Assembly: GCA_052033935.1 (NCBI GenBank)
Contig: JBPOJE010000015.1
Location: forward strand, 1 to 43,585
From: JAGVUD01 sp052033935
Lineage (GTDB): Bacteria; Armatimonadota; UBA5829; DSUL01
Reading direction: 5' to 3'
DNA: 43,585 nucleotides
Shown here piece after piece: positions 17,205 to 26,500 of the stretch. Below the pieces are notes generated by a model. It made no database searches, was not told the DNA's origin, and saw nothing but the letters and a program-made list of their open reading frames with translations. How positions within the stretch are numbered: position 1 is the stretch's first letter; the number at the start of each line of letters is the position of its first letter. The position numbers were made by a program, and so were the translations under genes.

Positions 17205-17854
17205 CGAGCCACCCTTCATGTCATCCTGTGCAGAGGCGCACTGGCGCCAACCGTGTAGCTGTTCGTACCGCATCCCCGTGGCATGTCATCCTGAGCGGAG
17301 TCCCGTTCTGACGGGACGGAGTCGAAGGATCTGCACCGTTGCCAGAGGTCACCACGCTTGGGGGTGCGCGCCTTTTCTCTGCCGCAGCGCTGCAGATGCT
17401 TCGGCTTCGCTCAGCATGACACGGTGTGCGATATCATGAGCAGTCATACGGGGAGAACTTACTGGGTGTACATCCTCCCGAACCGCGCGGGCATGCTGTA
17501 CGTGGGCGTGACAAACGACCTTCAGCGCCGAGTGCAGGAGCACCGCCAGGGTCTTGGCGCGGGCTTCACTTCCCGCTATGGCCTCGACAGGCTCGTTTAC
17601 TTCGAGGACAGCGGCGACGTCCACGCGGCAATCGCCCGCGAGAAGCAGTTGAAAGGCTGGAACCGCGCAAAGAAGGCGGCCTTGATCGAGTCGCGGAATC
17701 CTGACTGGCGCGACCTGGCTGCGGAACTGCCGGGGGGTGATGCGGCTTTCGAGGCCGGTTCCCAACGCTTGCGAAAGCCGTTGGCTGGCAGGGACGCCCT
17801 GCTCGCGAAGCTGCGCGACGAGCCCGCGCCCGGGCGGGAAAGGGATAACGCCGG
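17201..17854 (+). mobile_element. REP + GIY-YIG insertion inside the R-M gene
   Basis: The R-M protein is interrupted after MVKLGKA and resumes with CRVFHADLYG at 17858, exactly as its family continues. The 654 bases between hold an inverted pair of REP-like repeats and a GIY-YIG nuclease gene. ATGAC occurs at both edges (17201-17205 and 17855-17859), a possible 5-bp target duplication. Small GIY-YIG genes are often found embedded in such palindromic repeats. Boundaries are inferred. Confidence 0.65.
17281..17430. repeat. Inverted pair of REP-like repeats
   Basis: Left unit: TGTCATCCTGAGCGGAGTCC, an inner hairpin GTCCCGTTCTGACGGGAC, then GAGTCGAAGGATCTGC. Right unit, opposite orientation: AGATGCTTCGGCTTCGCTCA followed by GCATGAC, the mirror of GTCATGCTGAGCGAAGC. 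They sit just upstream of the GIY-YIG gene. A partial third unit starts near 17215. Confidence 0.7.
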
Positions 17855-17858
17855 ATGA
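17436..17858 (+). CDS. Small GIY-YIG nuclease-domain protein
   Basis: A 140-residue protein of the COG2827/YhbQ-like group. The GIY-YIG core is YWVYILPNRAGMLYVGVTND, followed by the conserved RRVQEHRQG, the REKQLKGWNRAKKAALIE segment and the closing NPDWRDL. The C-terminal 50 residues are variable. Start ATG 17436; its stop TGA overlaps the ATG of the following R-M fragment (ATGA at 17855-17858). It could be a homing-like or repair endonuclease that mobilises the surrounding palindromic repeats; this role is inferred from location only. Confidence 0.88.
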   Translation: MSSHTGRTYWVYILPNRAGMLYVGVTNDLQRRVQEHRQGLGAGFTSRYGLDRLVYFEDSGDVHAAIAREKQLKGWNRAKKAALIESRNPDWRDLAAELPGGDAAFEAGSQRLRKPLAGRDALLAKLRDEPAPGRERDNAG

Positions 17859-19159
17859 CTTGCCGCGTGTTTCATGCCGACCTCTACGGCTCGCGGGAGG
17901 ACAAGTACGCGGTCCTCGCGGAGACGGACGTGTCCTCGACCGAGTGGACGGAGGTGCGAGCCGAACGACCACTGTGCCTCTTTGCGCCGCTTGATGCCGG
18001 AGTGGCGGCAGAGTACGAGCGCGGCTGGCAAGTCGCGGAAGCCGTTCCTCTGAACGTGCTGGGGTTTCAGTCGCACCGCGATGGCTTCGCGATCGCCTTC
18101 GAGGCGCGCGACATCGAGCGCCGGCTTCGCGACATGTCGGATGTCACATTGAGTGATGAAGATCTGGGACGCCGCTATCGGCTTGCCGATAATCGCGACT
18201 GGAAGCTCTCCAGAGCACGCGCCACTGTCAGAGGCTTCGCTGCTGCTGAAGCTGTCCCCACGCGCTGTCACTACAGACCTTTCGATTGGAGGTGGTGCCA
18301 TTTCGGTGCGGCGACGATGGACTATCCGCGCAGGGAACTTCTCACTCACGTCGCGGGGCGCGAGAACCTCTGCCTCAACCTCACCCGCCAAACCAAGGCC
18401 CGGGATTGGCGGCACTGTGTCGTGGCGAGAACACCAACGCCAGCCCTGTTCGTGGAGGTCAAGGACGGCTCAACGGTGTTTCCGCTGTACCTCTACGCAC
18501 CGGCAGAACCTGACGGCTCGCTCTTCACTGCCCAGGCGGCTTCATCCGCGCGTACTCCCAACCTCGCCCCCGCCTTCATTGAAGACACGGCCCGGCGACT
18601 GGGCATGGAGTTCCTGCCGGACGGCCGGGGCGACCGTGTTGAGTCGTTCGGCCCGGAGGACGTGTTCAGCTACATCTACGCCGTCCTCTACTCGCCCACA
18701 TACCGCCAGCGCTACGCCGAGTTCCTGAAGCTCGACTTCCCCCGCATCCCGCTCACCAGCAACCCTGAGTTGTTCCGGGCGCTGGCGTCGCTGGGTGATG
18801 AGCTTGTGGCCCTGCATCTGATGGAGCGCGATGGCCCGAACCCTGCACACTTCCCGCGTGATGGCACCCGTGTCGTCGAGCGCGTCAGCTACTTGCCCCC
18901 GCAGAACACGGGCGAACCCGGCAGCGTCTGGATCAACAAAGAGCAGTACTTCGAGGACGTATCCCCGGAGGTGTGGGCGTTCCACATCGGCGGCTATCAG
19001 GTCTGCGACAAGTGGCTGAAGGACCGCAAGGGCCGCACCCTCACGTTCGAAGACATCGCGCATTACTGCCGCGTCGTGGGCGCCCTGGCCGCCACCATTC
19101 GCCTGATGTCCGCCATAGACGCCGCAATCGAGGAGCACGGGGGATGGCCGATTGGCTAG
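17855..19159 (+). pseudogene. Type IIG/ISP-like R-M enzyme, C-terminal target-recognition part
   Basis: A 434-codon frame that continues the enzyme broken at 17204. It carries the Type_ISP_C-like region: VFHADLYGSREDKYAVLAET, then SHRDGFAIAFE, TRCHYRPFDWRWCHF, LNLTRQTKARDWRHC, FSYIYAVLYSPTYRQRYAEF, LKLDFPRIPLTSNPELFRAL, and the end YQVCDKWLKDRKGRTL with IAHYCRVV. This domain recognises the DNA target in the family. It lacks methylase and nuclease motifs, so alone it should be inactive; the ATG at 17855 exists only because of the insertion. With the first part and both frameshifts repaired the intact protein would be about 1070 residues. Confidence 0.85.
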
Positions 19160-19201
19160 TTGGGCGGTCAGCCGGGTTGCGGGATCTGCGAGGGAGGGCT
19201 G

Positions 19202-20374
19202 ATGAGGCTCGACGGGATCACAATAGGTGCGCTAGATGAGGGGCACCTCCGGGGGCTTGTAGCCGATGGGGTTCCCGAATCCAAGACCATAGAGTACAAG
19301 CGCGACGCCATCGGCACCACGCCTGCAGACAAGAGAGAGTTCCTGAATGATGCAACGTCATTCGCCAATGCCAGCGGCGGTTGGCTCTTTCTCGGCGTGG
19401 AAGCGAAGGACGGTAAGCCCGTCGGTATCCCAGGTCTGGACGCGGCCCAAGCTGACAACTTGGTACTACGGCTGGAGCAATCGATGTCCACTGGCGTCCG
19501 CCCCCGTTTGTGGGGCGTGCGGTCGCAGGCGGTGCCGCTCACATCAGGACGTTGCGTTATCGCGATTCGTATCCCCCAGTCGTGGAACGGCCCTCACATG
19601 GTCAGCGTGGACTACAAGGGTCATGAGCGCTTCTTCACTCGCACTTCCGCGGGAAAGCACGGGCTCGATGTCGATGAGCTAAGGCAAGCGTTCCTGAGGT
19701 CGGAAGGTATTGCCGACCAGATGCGGCGGTTCCGCGCCGGACGCCTTGCCGCCGTCGTGTCCGGCGAGACGCCTTTGCCCCTCTGCCCTGGGCCTGTAGC
19801 ACTGCTGCACGTGATCCCGTTTAGCGGGGCATCGGCGGCCCAAAGCCTCCCGATCGGGGCTCTTGCAGCGGATGCCGAGCTCTGGCGTACACTTAACCTC
19901 GGCAACAGCCGCATCAACTTCGACGGCCTGCTCCACTTCGTTGGGTCGGGCGAGCGCACTCTGTGCCCCCGCTACTTCCAGCTGTTCCGCAACGGCGCTG
20001 CGGAGTTCGCGGACACCCGCATCGGGAGTGAATACCATGGAAAGCTCTCACTACAGCTTCAAGCACAGGAGTCCACTATGCTCGAATGGCTGGACAAGGC
20101 TTTGAGAGTGCAGCGACACGTCGGCATTTCCCCGCCAATCGCCGTTCTCGTCAGCCTGGTCGGCGTCAAAGGCTACAGCATACCGTGGGAGTGGGCCGGT
20201 CCTTTTTTCGAACCGGTACCCATTGACCGAGACGTTCTTCAGCCGCCAGAAGTCATACTCGACGCGTTCGACTCCAACAGGGATGCACAGCTCAAGCCGG
20301 CGTTTGACGCTTTGTGGAACGCGGCGGGTCTTCCTCAGTCCCGGGGCTACAACGAGGACGGCTCTCGCAGGTAA
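19202..20374 (+). CDS. AlbA_2 (Schlafen-type) domain protein
   Basis: A 390-residue protein. The N-terminal domain is AlbA_2: PESKTIEYKRD (residues about 24-34), FLNDATSFANASGGWLFLGV, then RCVIAIRIPQSWNGPHMV and GHERFFTRTSAGKHGLDVDELRQAF. This domain binds nucleic acid and is frequent in antiviral and transcription-linked proteins. The C-terminal half (from LPLCPGPVALLHVIPF) is not recognised; it is predicted globular and ends PQSRGYNEDGSRR. The ATG at 19202 is preceded by GGGAGGGCTG and is preferred over an upstream TTG at 19160. It follows the R-M fragment after 42 bases, in the same direction, so the two were probably one defence cassette. Confidence 0.82.
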   Translation: MRLDGITIGALDEGHLRGLVADGVPESKTIEYKRDAIGTTPADKREFLNDATSFANASGGWLFLGVEAKDGKPVGIPGLDAAQADNLVLRLEQSMSTGVRPRLWGVRSQAVPLTSGRCVIAIRIPQSWNGPHMVSVDYKGHERFFTRTSAGKHGLDVDELRQAFLRSEGIADQMRRFRAGRLAAVVSGETPLPLCPGPVALLHVIPFSGASAAQSLPIGALAADAELWRTLNLGNSRINFDGLLHFVGSGERTLCPRYFQLFRNGAAEFADTRIGSEYHGKLSLQLQAQESTMLEWLDKALRVQRHVGISPPIAVLVSLVGVKGYSIPWEWAGPFFEPVPIDRDVLQPPEVILDAFDSNRDAQLKPAFDALWNAAGLPQSRGYNEDGSRR

Positions 20375-20795
20375 GGGCAGGGATTCCTGCACGCCACCCA
20401 CTGTGCCTGCTGATATGCCATCGCATGGTCGCCGCAGCCCAAGCCCTCAGCCAGCCGCAGTGCGGCATGTGACACGGTTCTGCTCACTACCGTGGCCCTC
20501 CTCCTCCGGCCGCCACTATGCATCTGGCGGTGCACTTCCACCGCCTGCTTCTCGGCCTGCAAGCCCCGGACCTCCAATGCAGGGATCGTCGCTGCGGCGT
20601 CGAACGGCCTTGTTGGCGGGGGATCGCGCGTTGCCATCTCCGGTTGTCAGAGGGGCGGCTCTCGCGGATGTGCAAAGGCAGCCGACACGTAATGCCGTGA
20701 ACTCGTTGAGCGTCATCCAGCCGCTGCTGAGAAGCTGCCGCTTGCACGCCGCCGGCTGTGCGCAAGCCATCGTCTGGTAACCGAAGGAGTACAGT
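20375..20795. other. 421-base gap without a convincing gene
   Basis: Several short frames are open on both strands. On the minus strand two overlapping frames (20830-20516 and 20637-20347) have a somewhat protein-like composition, for example MTLNEFTALRV and AALRLAEGLGCGDHAMAYQQ. Together they could be a frameshifted small gene, but no family is recognisable. A promoter for the channel gene should lie here but no clear one was seen. Confidence 0.35.
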
Positions 20796-21506
20796 ATGAG
20801 TATTGACGGGAAACCTGAGCCCGAGCGCAAGTATTACGGTGTCGTAGTCCCCTTCTTTGACGGCCTTACGAATCTGCTCACGGCGATAAGCCGGGCGATT
20901 ATCGTTAACCGAAGGGCGCCGGTGGACATCAGAGAAGCTGAGGACGACGTAAGGCACGCGAGCGCTCTCCGCGTGGAGAGGTTCGTGTTGGGTTGCATGG
21001 TGGTCGATATCCTCGTTTTCTTGCTGCTGGATCTCTGGACAGTGGCTATCCCGTTGCGCTTCCTGGCGCTTCTTCCTGTGACTTGGCGGATTATTGACAT
21101 GGCCGCATACGCTCTGCGTGTTGTGCTGTTCGACCCGATTCAACCGCTCCCGGCGCCGCCGCACGTCTTGATATCGGCCGTACGATCAGTCCTGCTCGGG
21201 TACGTGAACCTAGCGGAGCTGGTTCTGTGTTTCGCTTCCTATTACGCGGCTTGGCCGCAGTTCCTCTCCCATTCCGCTTGGGCGAGCGCCGATTGGTTGA
21301 CGCCCGTATACTTCAGCGTGATGACGCAGGCGACAGTTGGCTACGGCGACTGGACTCCGACTGGCCCATTCCGAGTGCTTGCTTGCCTGCAGGTGGCAGC
21401 CGGGTTACTGCTGGTCACCGCTCTCATTCCGCGCATGCTGAATCTCCTGCAGAGGTCGGATGTGCTGTCGCCACCCTCGGCTGGCACAAGAAAGCGGGAT
21501 GCCTGA
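20796..21506 (+). CDS. Potassium-channel-like membrane protein (TVGYGD pore)
   Basis: A 236-residue protein of the Ion_trans_2 type. The pore signature VYFSVMTQATVGYGDWTP (about residues 170-187) contains the K+ selectivity filter TVGYGD, followed by a final membrane helix LACLQVAAGLLLVTALI. Two or three earlier hydrophobic helices (about 65-110 and 128-150) precede it. No RCK/TrkA or cyclic-nucleotide-binding domain is attached, and the cytoplasmic N-terminus of about 60 residues is unlike known sensors. GAAGGAG lies seven bases before the ATG. It stands downstream of the AlbA_2 gene; a link to defence is only positional. Gating signal unknown. Confidence 0.85.
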   Translation: MSIDGKPEPERKYYGVVVPFFDGLTNLLTAISRAIIVNRRAPVDIREAEDDVRHASALRVERFVLGCMVVDILVFLLLDLWTVAIPLRFLALLPVTWRIIDMAAYALRVVLFDPIQPLPAPPHVLISAVRSVLLGYVNLAELVLCFASYYAAWPQFLSHSAWASADWLTPVYFSVMTQATVGYGDWTPTGPFRVLACLQVAAGLLLVTALIPRMLNLLQRSDVLSPPSAGTRKRDA

Positions 21507-21596
21507 GCCCTGTCGCGCCACGAGGGCAGCCAGAACGGTCGGTGATCCCGGACCGGCCACAGACGCCACGGCGGGCACTTGTGCCCTAGCGCCGAG

Positions 21597-22184
21597 TGGC
21601 TGCAAGAGGCGATGAAGACAGGCCCCCAGAACCGGCCCGCGGGGAGACTAGCCTTCACGCAGCTCGCCGTTGCGTCCGCATCGAACCAGCGGGCAACGGG
21701 CTGGACATTGGGGTTGAAGAACCTGAGAACCTGGGTCTGCGAAGCATCGATTTCCCAGAGCGCAACGTCATTCCCCACATCGGCATCAATGTGATGCACG
21801 CGTACAGAAGGGTAGAACAGGTCGCCGTAGAACCGCAGCGTGGCCGACACTACCTCCTGCGGCGCCCCCGCAAGCGGGAAGTGCATTAGAGCGCCTTCTC
21901 GATAATTCTCAGGCGGAAGGCCTCCAACCAGCAGTGCTGCCCAAGGATTATCAGCGCTATACAGCGCGTACGATGGGGGCAGGGACATTGGAGTTCCAGT
22001 ACCATTCCCACCCCGCGTCCTGCTTTCCGTGAGGATGAGCTATGAAAACATCGTCCGCCTGGCAAGGCATCGCCCAAGCCAGCACAACGGCAAGAAGGAC
22101 GGCCTGGACCACGGGGATACGCGCTCGCGTTGGTGGTGTTGTGGTAATAGGGCTACCCGCACCCATGTGCTCAAAAAGTCGCAT
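21597..22184 (-). pseudogene. Decayed paralogue of the 22875-23564 PEP-CTERM protein
   Basis: From ATG 22184 the frame gives an N-terminal region and signal peptide (VVQAVLLAVVLAWAMPCQA), then the mature start FIAHPHGKQDAGWEWYWNSN. It shifts frame at about 21965-21990 and continues in another frame with GALMHFPLAGAPQEVVSATL, HHIDADVGNDVALWEI, TQVLRFFNPN and ARWFDADATA, matching the intact neighbour (GGLMHFPLAGAPQEIVSASL, HIDVEVASEVALWEV, AQWFDVDVTA). Similarity fades near 21600 and no PEP-CTERM signal follows. The DNA around the shared segment (21863-21885) is identical to 23271-23293. Second member of the degraded duplicate pair. Confidence 0.8.
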
Positions 22185-22188
22185 CTTC

Positions 22189-22878
22189 CTATAACCTCCT
22201 GAACCTGAAAAGCCGGGTGCTCGTGGTCTGGCCGGTCCGGTATGTCCCGCTGACAAAAACGTAGTCCCCTACCAGTCGCGCCTGCACCGCGCTCGCCACT
22301 TGGCCGAAGCCACGCGGCACCGGCATGTCGACTGGATCAATGTGTGACGCAGGATGTCTACCTGCTGCGATCTTCCGCCACGTCTTTCCGTCGTCGCGCG
22401 ACACCCAGACCGTTGAGTCCTTGTGGTGATTGCCGTTGACTTCGCCGGTATAGCCATGGGGCGGAATGTCATCCCTCATCGCAAGCCACACCTCGCCATC
22501 AGCATAGGCTTTGAGCCCATACGCCTTTGCGTCTTCGTCCGGTGAGAACCCGAGAACGATGTCGTGGGTGTAGTTGCCGCCCGTCGGTTGTGAGAGAGGG
22601 TTTTCACTACGAAGAATCGAGTTGCCGTAGCAGCGCTTGTTTTCGGGGGTGTAGTCGGCAGGGTAGTTGTCGGTGCCGGCCAGCAGCGCGCTCTGCCCAG
22701 CAGTAAGGCCGTTATAGCCGCCGAGCGTGGAGTAAAGACCAGGCTGGACCAGACCGTACGGGTACGGTCCATACCTCCAGGTGATCAACACCTGAAATGT
22801 GGTGCCACCATCTGTTGAGTAGGCCACCTGCTTGATGTCGTCGCCGTACGTCACGAACCAGGTGCGCCGGGCGGTCAT
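22189..22878 (-). pseudogene. Truncated duplicate of the C-terminus of the SGNH/Asp-box protein
   Basis: About 229 codons that align end to end with the last part of the 1413-residue protein: TWFVTYGDDIKQVAYSTDGG, WRYGPYP, LTAGQSALLAGTDNYPAD, YGNSILRSE, DEDAKAYGLKAYADGEVWLA, DSTVW, DDGKTWRKIA, VQARLVGDYVFVSG and RLFRFRRL. Signal peptide, OB-like modules and SGNH domain are absent. The duplication joint lies at the very end of the PEP-CTERM gene and produces an ATGA overlap (ATG 22878, TGA 22877-22875), so it may still be translated by coupling. Without a secretion signal it is probably a relic. Confidence 0.8.
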
Positions 22879-23564
22879 GCCCTCCACCTCCACTTTCTCC
22901 GCCAGCCCGTGTACCCACCCAAGCCCAACAGCAGCGCGGCCAGCGACGAGGGCTCCGGCACAGGCACAATCGTCAAGCCGGGGCCAAGTCCCCCGGATTC
23001 GGAGAGGTACACGTACCCACTTAAGCTCGTGAAGCCGAAGGCTGCAAAGCCATGCTCATCGCGCAGGTCTTGGTTTATCGCCGCCGTCACATCCACATCA
23101 AACCACTGTGCGTAATGGACAGCACCCGTGTCATCATAGAACCTCAACACTGGCGTTTGTGGCGCTTGTACCTCCCAGAGCGCCACCTCGCTCGCCACTT
23201 CGACATCTATATGATCCACCTCGACCATACGGAAGCTGTCTACATAGAACCGCAGCGAGGCCGACACGATCTCCTGCGGCGCCCCCGCAAGCGGGAAGTG
23301 CATGAGGCCGCCATTCAGCTGAGTGAAACCGACGTACAGTTGAGCATAGGCGTAATGACCGTCGATATCCCAAGATATCTGGTCCGGGTGCTCGTAGCTC
23401 CAGAGCTTCATCCAGCCGCCATCCTGCGCTCCTGACGGCGAGGAGACGAAAGCAGCAGAGGCAGTTAACTTGTTAGCTCCCACCAATACCAGGGCGACGC
23501 TAAGGAACGTTCCCAGCCAGCCTGACGTGCGTCCGCGGTTGTATCTCAACGCGATGGCCACCAT
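22875..23564 (-). CDS. PEP-CTERM-anchored secreted protein
   Basis: A 229-residue exported protein: a signal peptide (hydrophobic stretch LGTFLSVALVLVGANKLTA), an all-beta body (residues about 40-195) and a C-terminal PEP-CTERM signal VPVPEPSSLAALLLG with GGYTGWRRKW. Such proteins are sorted by an exosortase (EpsH/XrtA type, not in this window) and are usually surface or biofilm-matrix components. The TGGLMHFPLAG-like core repeats in the paralogue. The ATG at 23564 is one base after the TAA of the megaprotein gene, whose last codons contain GGAGG, so translation is coupled. The pair is conserved in a second, degraded copy, which suggests a functional partnership with the SGNH protein. Body function unknown. 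Confidence 0.88.
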   Translation of the reverse strand: MVAIALRYNRGRTSGWLGTFLSVALVLVGANKLTASAAFVSSPSGAQDGGWMKLWSYEHPDQISWDIDGHYAYAQLYVGFTQLNGGLMHFPLAGAPQEIVSASLRFYVDSFRMVEVDHIDVEVASEVALWEVQAPQTPVLRFYDDTGAVHYAQWFDVDVTAAINQDLRDEHGFAAFGFTSLSGYVYLSESGGLGPGLTIVPVPEPSSLAALLLGLGGYTGWRRKWRWRA

Positions 23565-23565
23565 G

Positions 23566-26500
23566 TTAGAACCTCCGGAACCTGAAGAGGCGATCTGCAG
23601 TGACTTGCTGAGACACCCGGTAGGACCCGCTCACAAACACATAGTCACCGCTCAGCCGGGCCTGCACACCGCTGGCGATCCACTTGAATCCGCGCGGCGA
23701 TGGCAGCGACAATGGGTTTTCGTGCGTCACCCAATGGTGCCCAACGGCCAGCTTCTTCCAAGTCTTACCGTCGTCAAGTGAAGTCCAGACGGTAGAGTCC
23801 TTTGGATGATTGACCAGAGGGTTGTCGGGGTTCTCCGACCACGGTGGTCTGTCGTCCATCATAGCAAGCCAAACCTCACCATCCGCATACGCCTTGAGAC
23901 CGTAAGCCTTTGCGTCTTCGTCCGCCTTGAAAGCAAGGACGATGTCGTGGGCGTACGCTCCGTTAGGTGGCTCGGCAAAGGGGTCTTCGCTGCGCAGGAT
24001 GCTGTTGCCGTACAATCGGCGGCCGTTGCCGCCAGGGGGTGTCCAGTCCGCCGGGTAGTTGTCCGTCCCCGCGAGCAGAGCACTCTGACCCACAGTCAGG
24101 CCGGTGTAGCCACCAAGCGCGCTCCACGTGGTCGTGCCCGAGCTGTTCGGATAGGGTCCATACCTCCAGCGAGGTACTTCCTGGAAGGTACTCCCTCCGT
24201 TCGTGGAGTACGCCATACGCTTGACATTGTCGCCGTACGTCACGAACCACGTGCCGTTGGTCCCGTGCAGGGGGTCGAACAGCACGCTATGCATATGGCG
24301 GTAGCTGGAGCCGTCAAGCAGGCTGTCGATCCCTGCTGACTTCTGAAACCAAGGGAGGGCAGGCAAGGAGGCATTAGCAGCTATGAAGACGTCCGCGTTG
24401 TTATAACCCGTCTCCTGGCTGGAAACGCCAACCATGAGCTTGCCGTTCGAATCCTGATCAAAGCCCCACGAGTGATACCAGTGGCTGGTGCTGCCGCTCC
24501 CATTGCGTTGTGCATCTGTAAGTATCAGTGGCGTTTGGCCAGTGCTGTCCAGAACGGGTGAGAAACTCACCTGCCGCAGAGCTTCGGTGACCAGGTCATA
24601 TGGCGTCTGAAGAGACCTGTAGATTTTGCCGTCGCCGACGCCAGTCGTGTACTCGCCATTGGAGATGCTGGCATAGACGTATCCATCTTTGTCGGCGAAC
24701 AGGGCTTTGACAGGCCACTCATTTCCCCCGGAAAGGGCTGCCGATACCTGTGTCCAGTTCTCGCCGCCGTTGAGGGACGCGTACACGACGTCCACATTTG
24801 CTGCGTACACTATGGTTCCGCCTAAACCAATCTCCTTGTACGTCTCCGTCTCGTAGATCCCCGTGGCGATGCCCGTCCGCCACGGCCGAACGCGATACTC
24901 GTAGCGCGTGTCTTCGGACACCGTGTCTATGTAGCTGGTCTTGTCATCCTCACCTGCCTCGACATTGCTTGCGACAATCGTGAAGCCGCTCTCGGCGTTC
25001 GGCTGCGTGCGCCGCCGCTCCACATCCACCGTCCCCAGCTCCGAATCCCACTCCACCTGAATCGTGTTCTGGTCCAGGCAGTAAGCGCCCGGCGCGCCTG
25101 CGCCGTAGATGCGTCGGGCCATGCCCGCGCGGAAGAGATCGTAGTAGCCTTTCATCCCGCCATCGTTCGGGTGCCAGTCCACCTGGCCCTGTATGCCGGT
25201 GTGGCCATAGATGCGGCTGCCGGGGCAGGCTATCGTGGCGAGGCTCGCGAAGGGGACACGGAGGTCGGAGCAGGCTTGCTGCATCCGGGCCTCCTTCTCG
25301 TAGGCCGCGTCCGCGTGATAGTTCGTATCGCATGGCAGGTTGTCCGTTGAGGGTGGGCTCCAGACCCCGAAGCAGAAAACCTGCGGACTGGAACTACCGG
25401 CCCGGAGTTGCCGTACTACTTCCGCGAACGTCGCACCGAAAACATCATACCACTCGTCTGCGCTGTAGGTGTCGGACACGCTGAGCTGCCAGTGCACAGT
25501 GTCCAGCGGCGGAACGATGGGAGACGCCGGCAAGACGAGAGGCACCCGGCACTCGTAGGTCGTGCTCGAGTAGCTCACCCTGTAGAAGGGCGATATCCAG
25601 GTCCCCGCGGCCAGGCCGGTCCACTGCACAGCCGCGGGCTTGTTTCCCGTGGGCGCGTTGTCGTTCTCGCCGATCTGCAGCGTAACTAGGTCGGAGTTCT
25701 CATCAACGTACTTCTCGATGTACGTCCGGCCCGTCCCGTCGCCCGCGTTGTTGAGCAGTTGGAACAAGCTGCCTCCGAAGGCAGCCAGCTTCGTGCTGTC
25801 GGCGAGCGTGGAAGCCGGATTCGCGTTGTTCAGATAACGATGGATCAGGTGTGCGTAATCCATCGTCTGAGATGAGGCATTCATACCCCAGTCCTTGCCT
25901 GCCCAGTCCGAGTAAGTGCTGCCGTCAATGCCGGCCCCAGGCCCCGAATGGGTAATGCTGTCGCCAATGGCGACATACTTCGCCACAAGCCGTTTGATGT
26001 CGGCCTGAGTACGCACCCTGATGACGGGCTCGATGCCCGTGCCAGTGTCTCTGGCGCTTCGAATGCCGTAGACAGCCGCTTTGTCGCCCACGGATGGGGC
26101 GGCAATGTCGTCGCCGTTCGTCGTGCCCCACTCCCAACTCACCCGGTACGCCGTTCCAGTGGGAGAGTCCTTGAGATAGAAGAACTGCGGAGGAGTGGAC
26201 GTGTCCACACTGTCCACCTGGCCGGAGACCACGCCAATATCCGTCGCCCCCGATGTGATGAAGCCGCCCATGGTCGAGCTGTCCCCGATGCCGCCCGCCG
26301 TCAGCGCCGTGGGAGCTGGCGGCACAGCCCGACCCGCCGTGCTAACCTGCACATCCGTCGCTGTGACAAAGGGCTCCCCCGTGTCGTCATCGGTCGCCAG
26401 GGTCCCCACAAGGCTCACCGGCTGGCCGTCAGTGACGGCAGTCGGGCCACTGTATCTGACCTGAACACCAGCGCCGCCCTGAGTAGCATCCTGAATGTAG

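Larger units (their letters stand above)
21597..24255. repeat. Tandem duplication: SGNH-protein 3' end + PEP-CTERM gene, two units
   Basis: Unit A is the 3' end of the megaprotein gene (from about 24255) plus the PEP-CTERM gene at 22875-23564. Unit B (about 22870 to 21597) repeats both in the same order and direction. The protein match starts at TWFVTYGDD/N in both units. Unit B is truncated at the left of the pair and frameshifted. Divergence is moderate, so the duplication is not recent. Confidence 0.8.

Noticed and set aside
14523..17435. CRISPR array made of the palindromic repeats
   Set aside because: Repeats are few, differ in length and orientation, and have no regular spacers; no cas genes nearby.
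17436..17858. UvrC or UvrC-like excinuclease
   Set aside because: Only the GIY-YIG domain is present and the protein is 140 residues; UvrC is about 600 with further domains.
20347..20830. A frameshifted small gene on the minus strand in the gap before the channel gene
   Set aside because: Composition is only weakly protein-like, the two frames disagree, and no family or ribosome site supports it.
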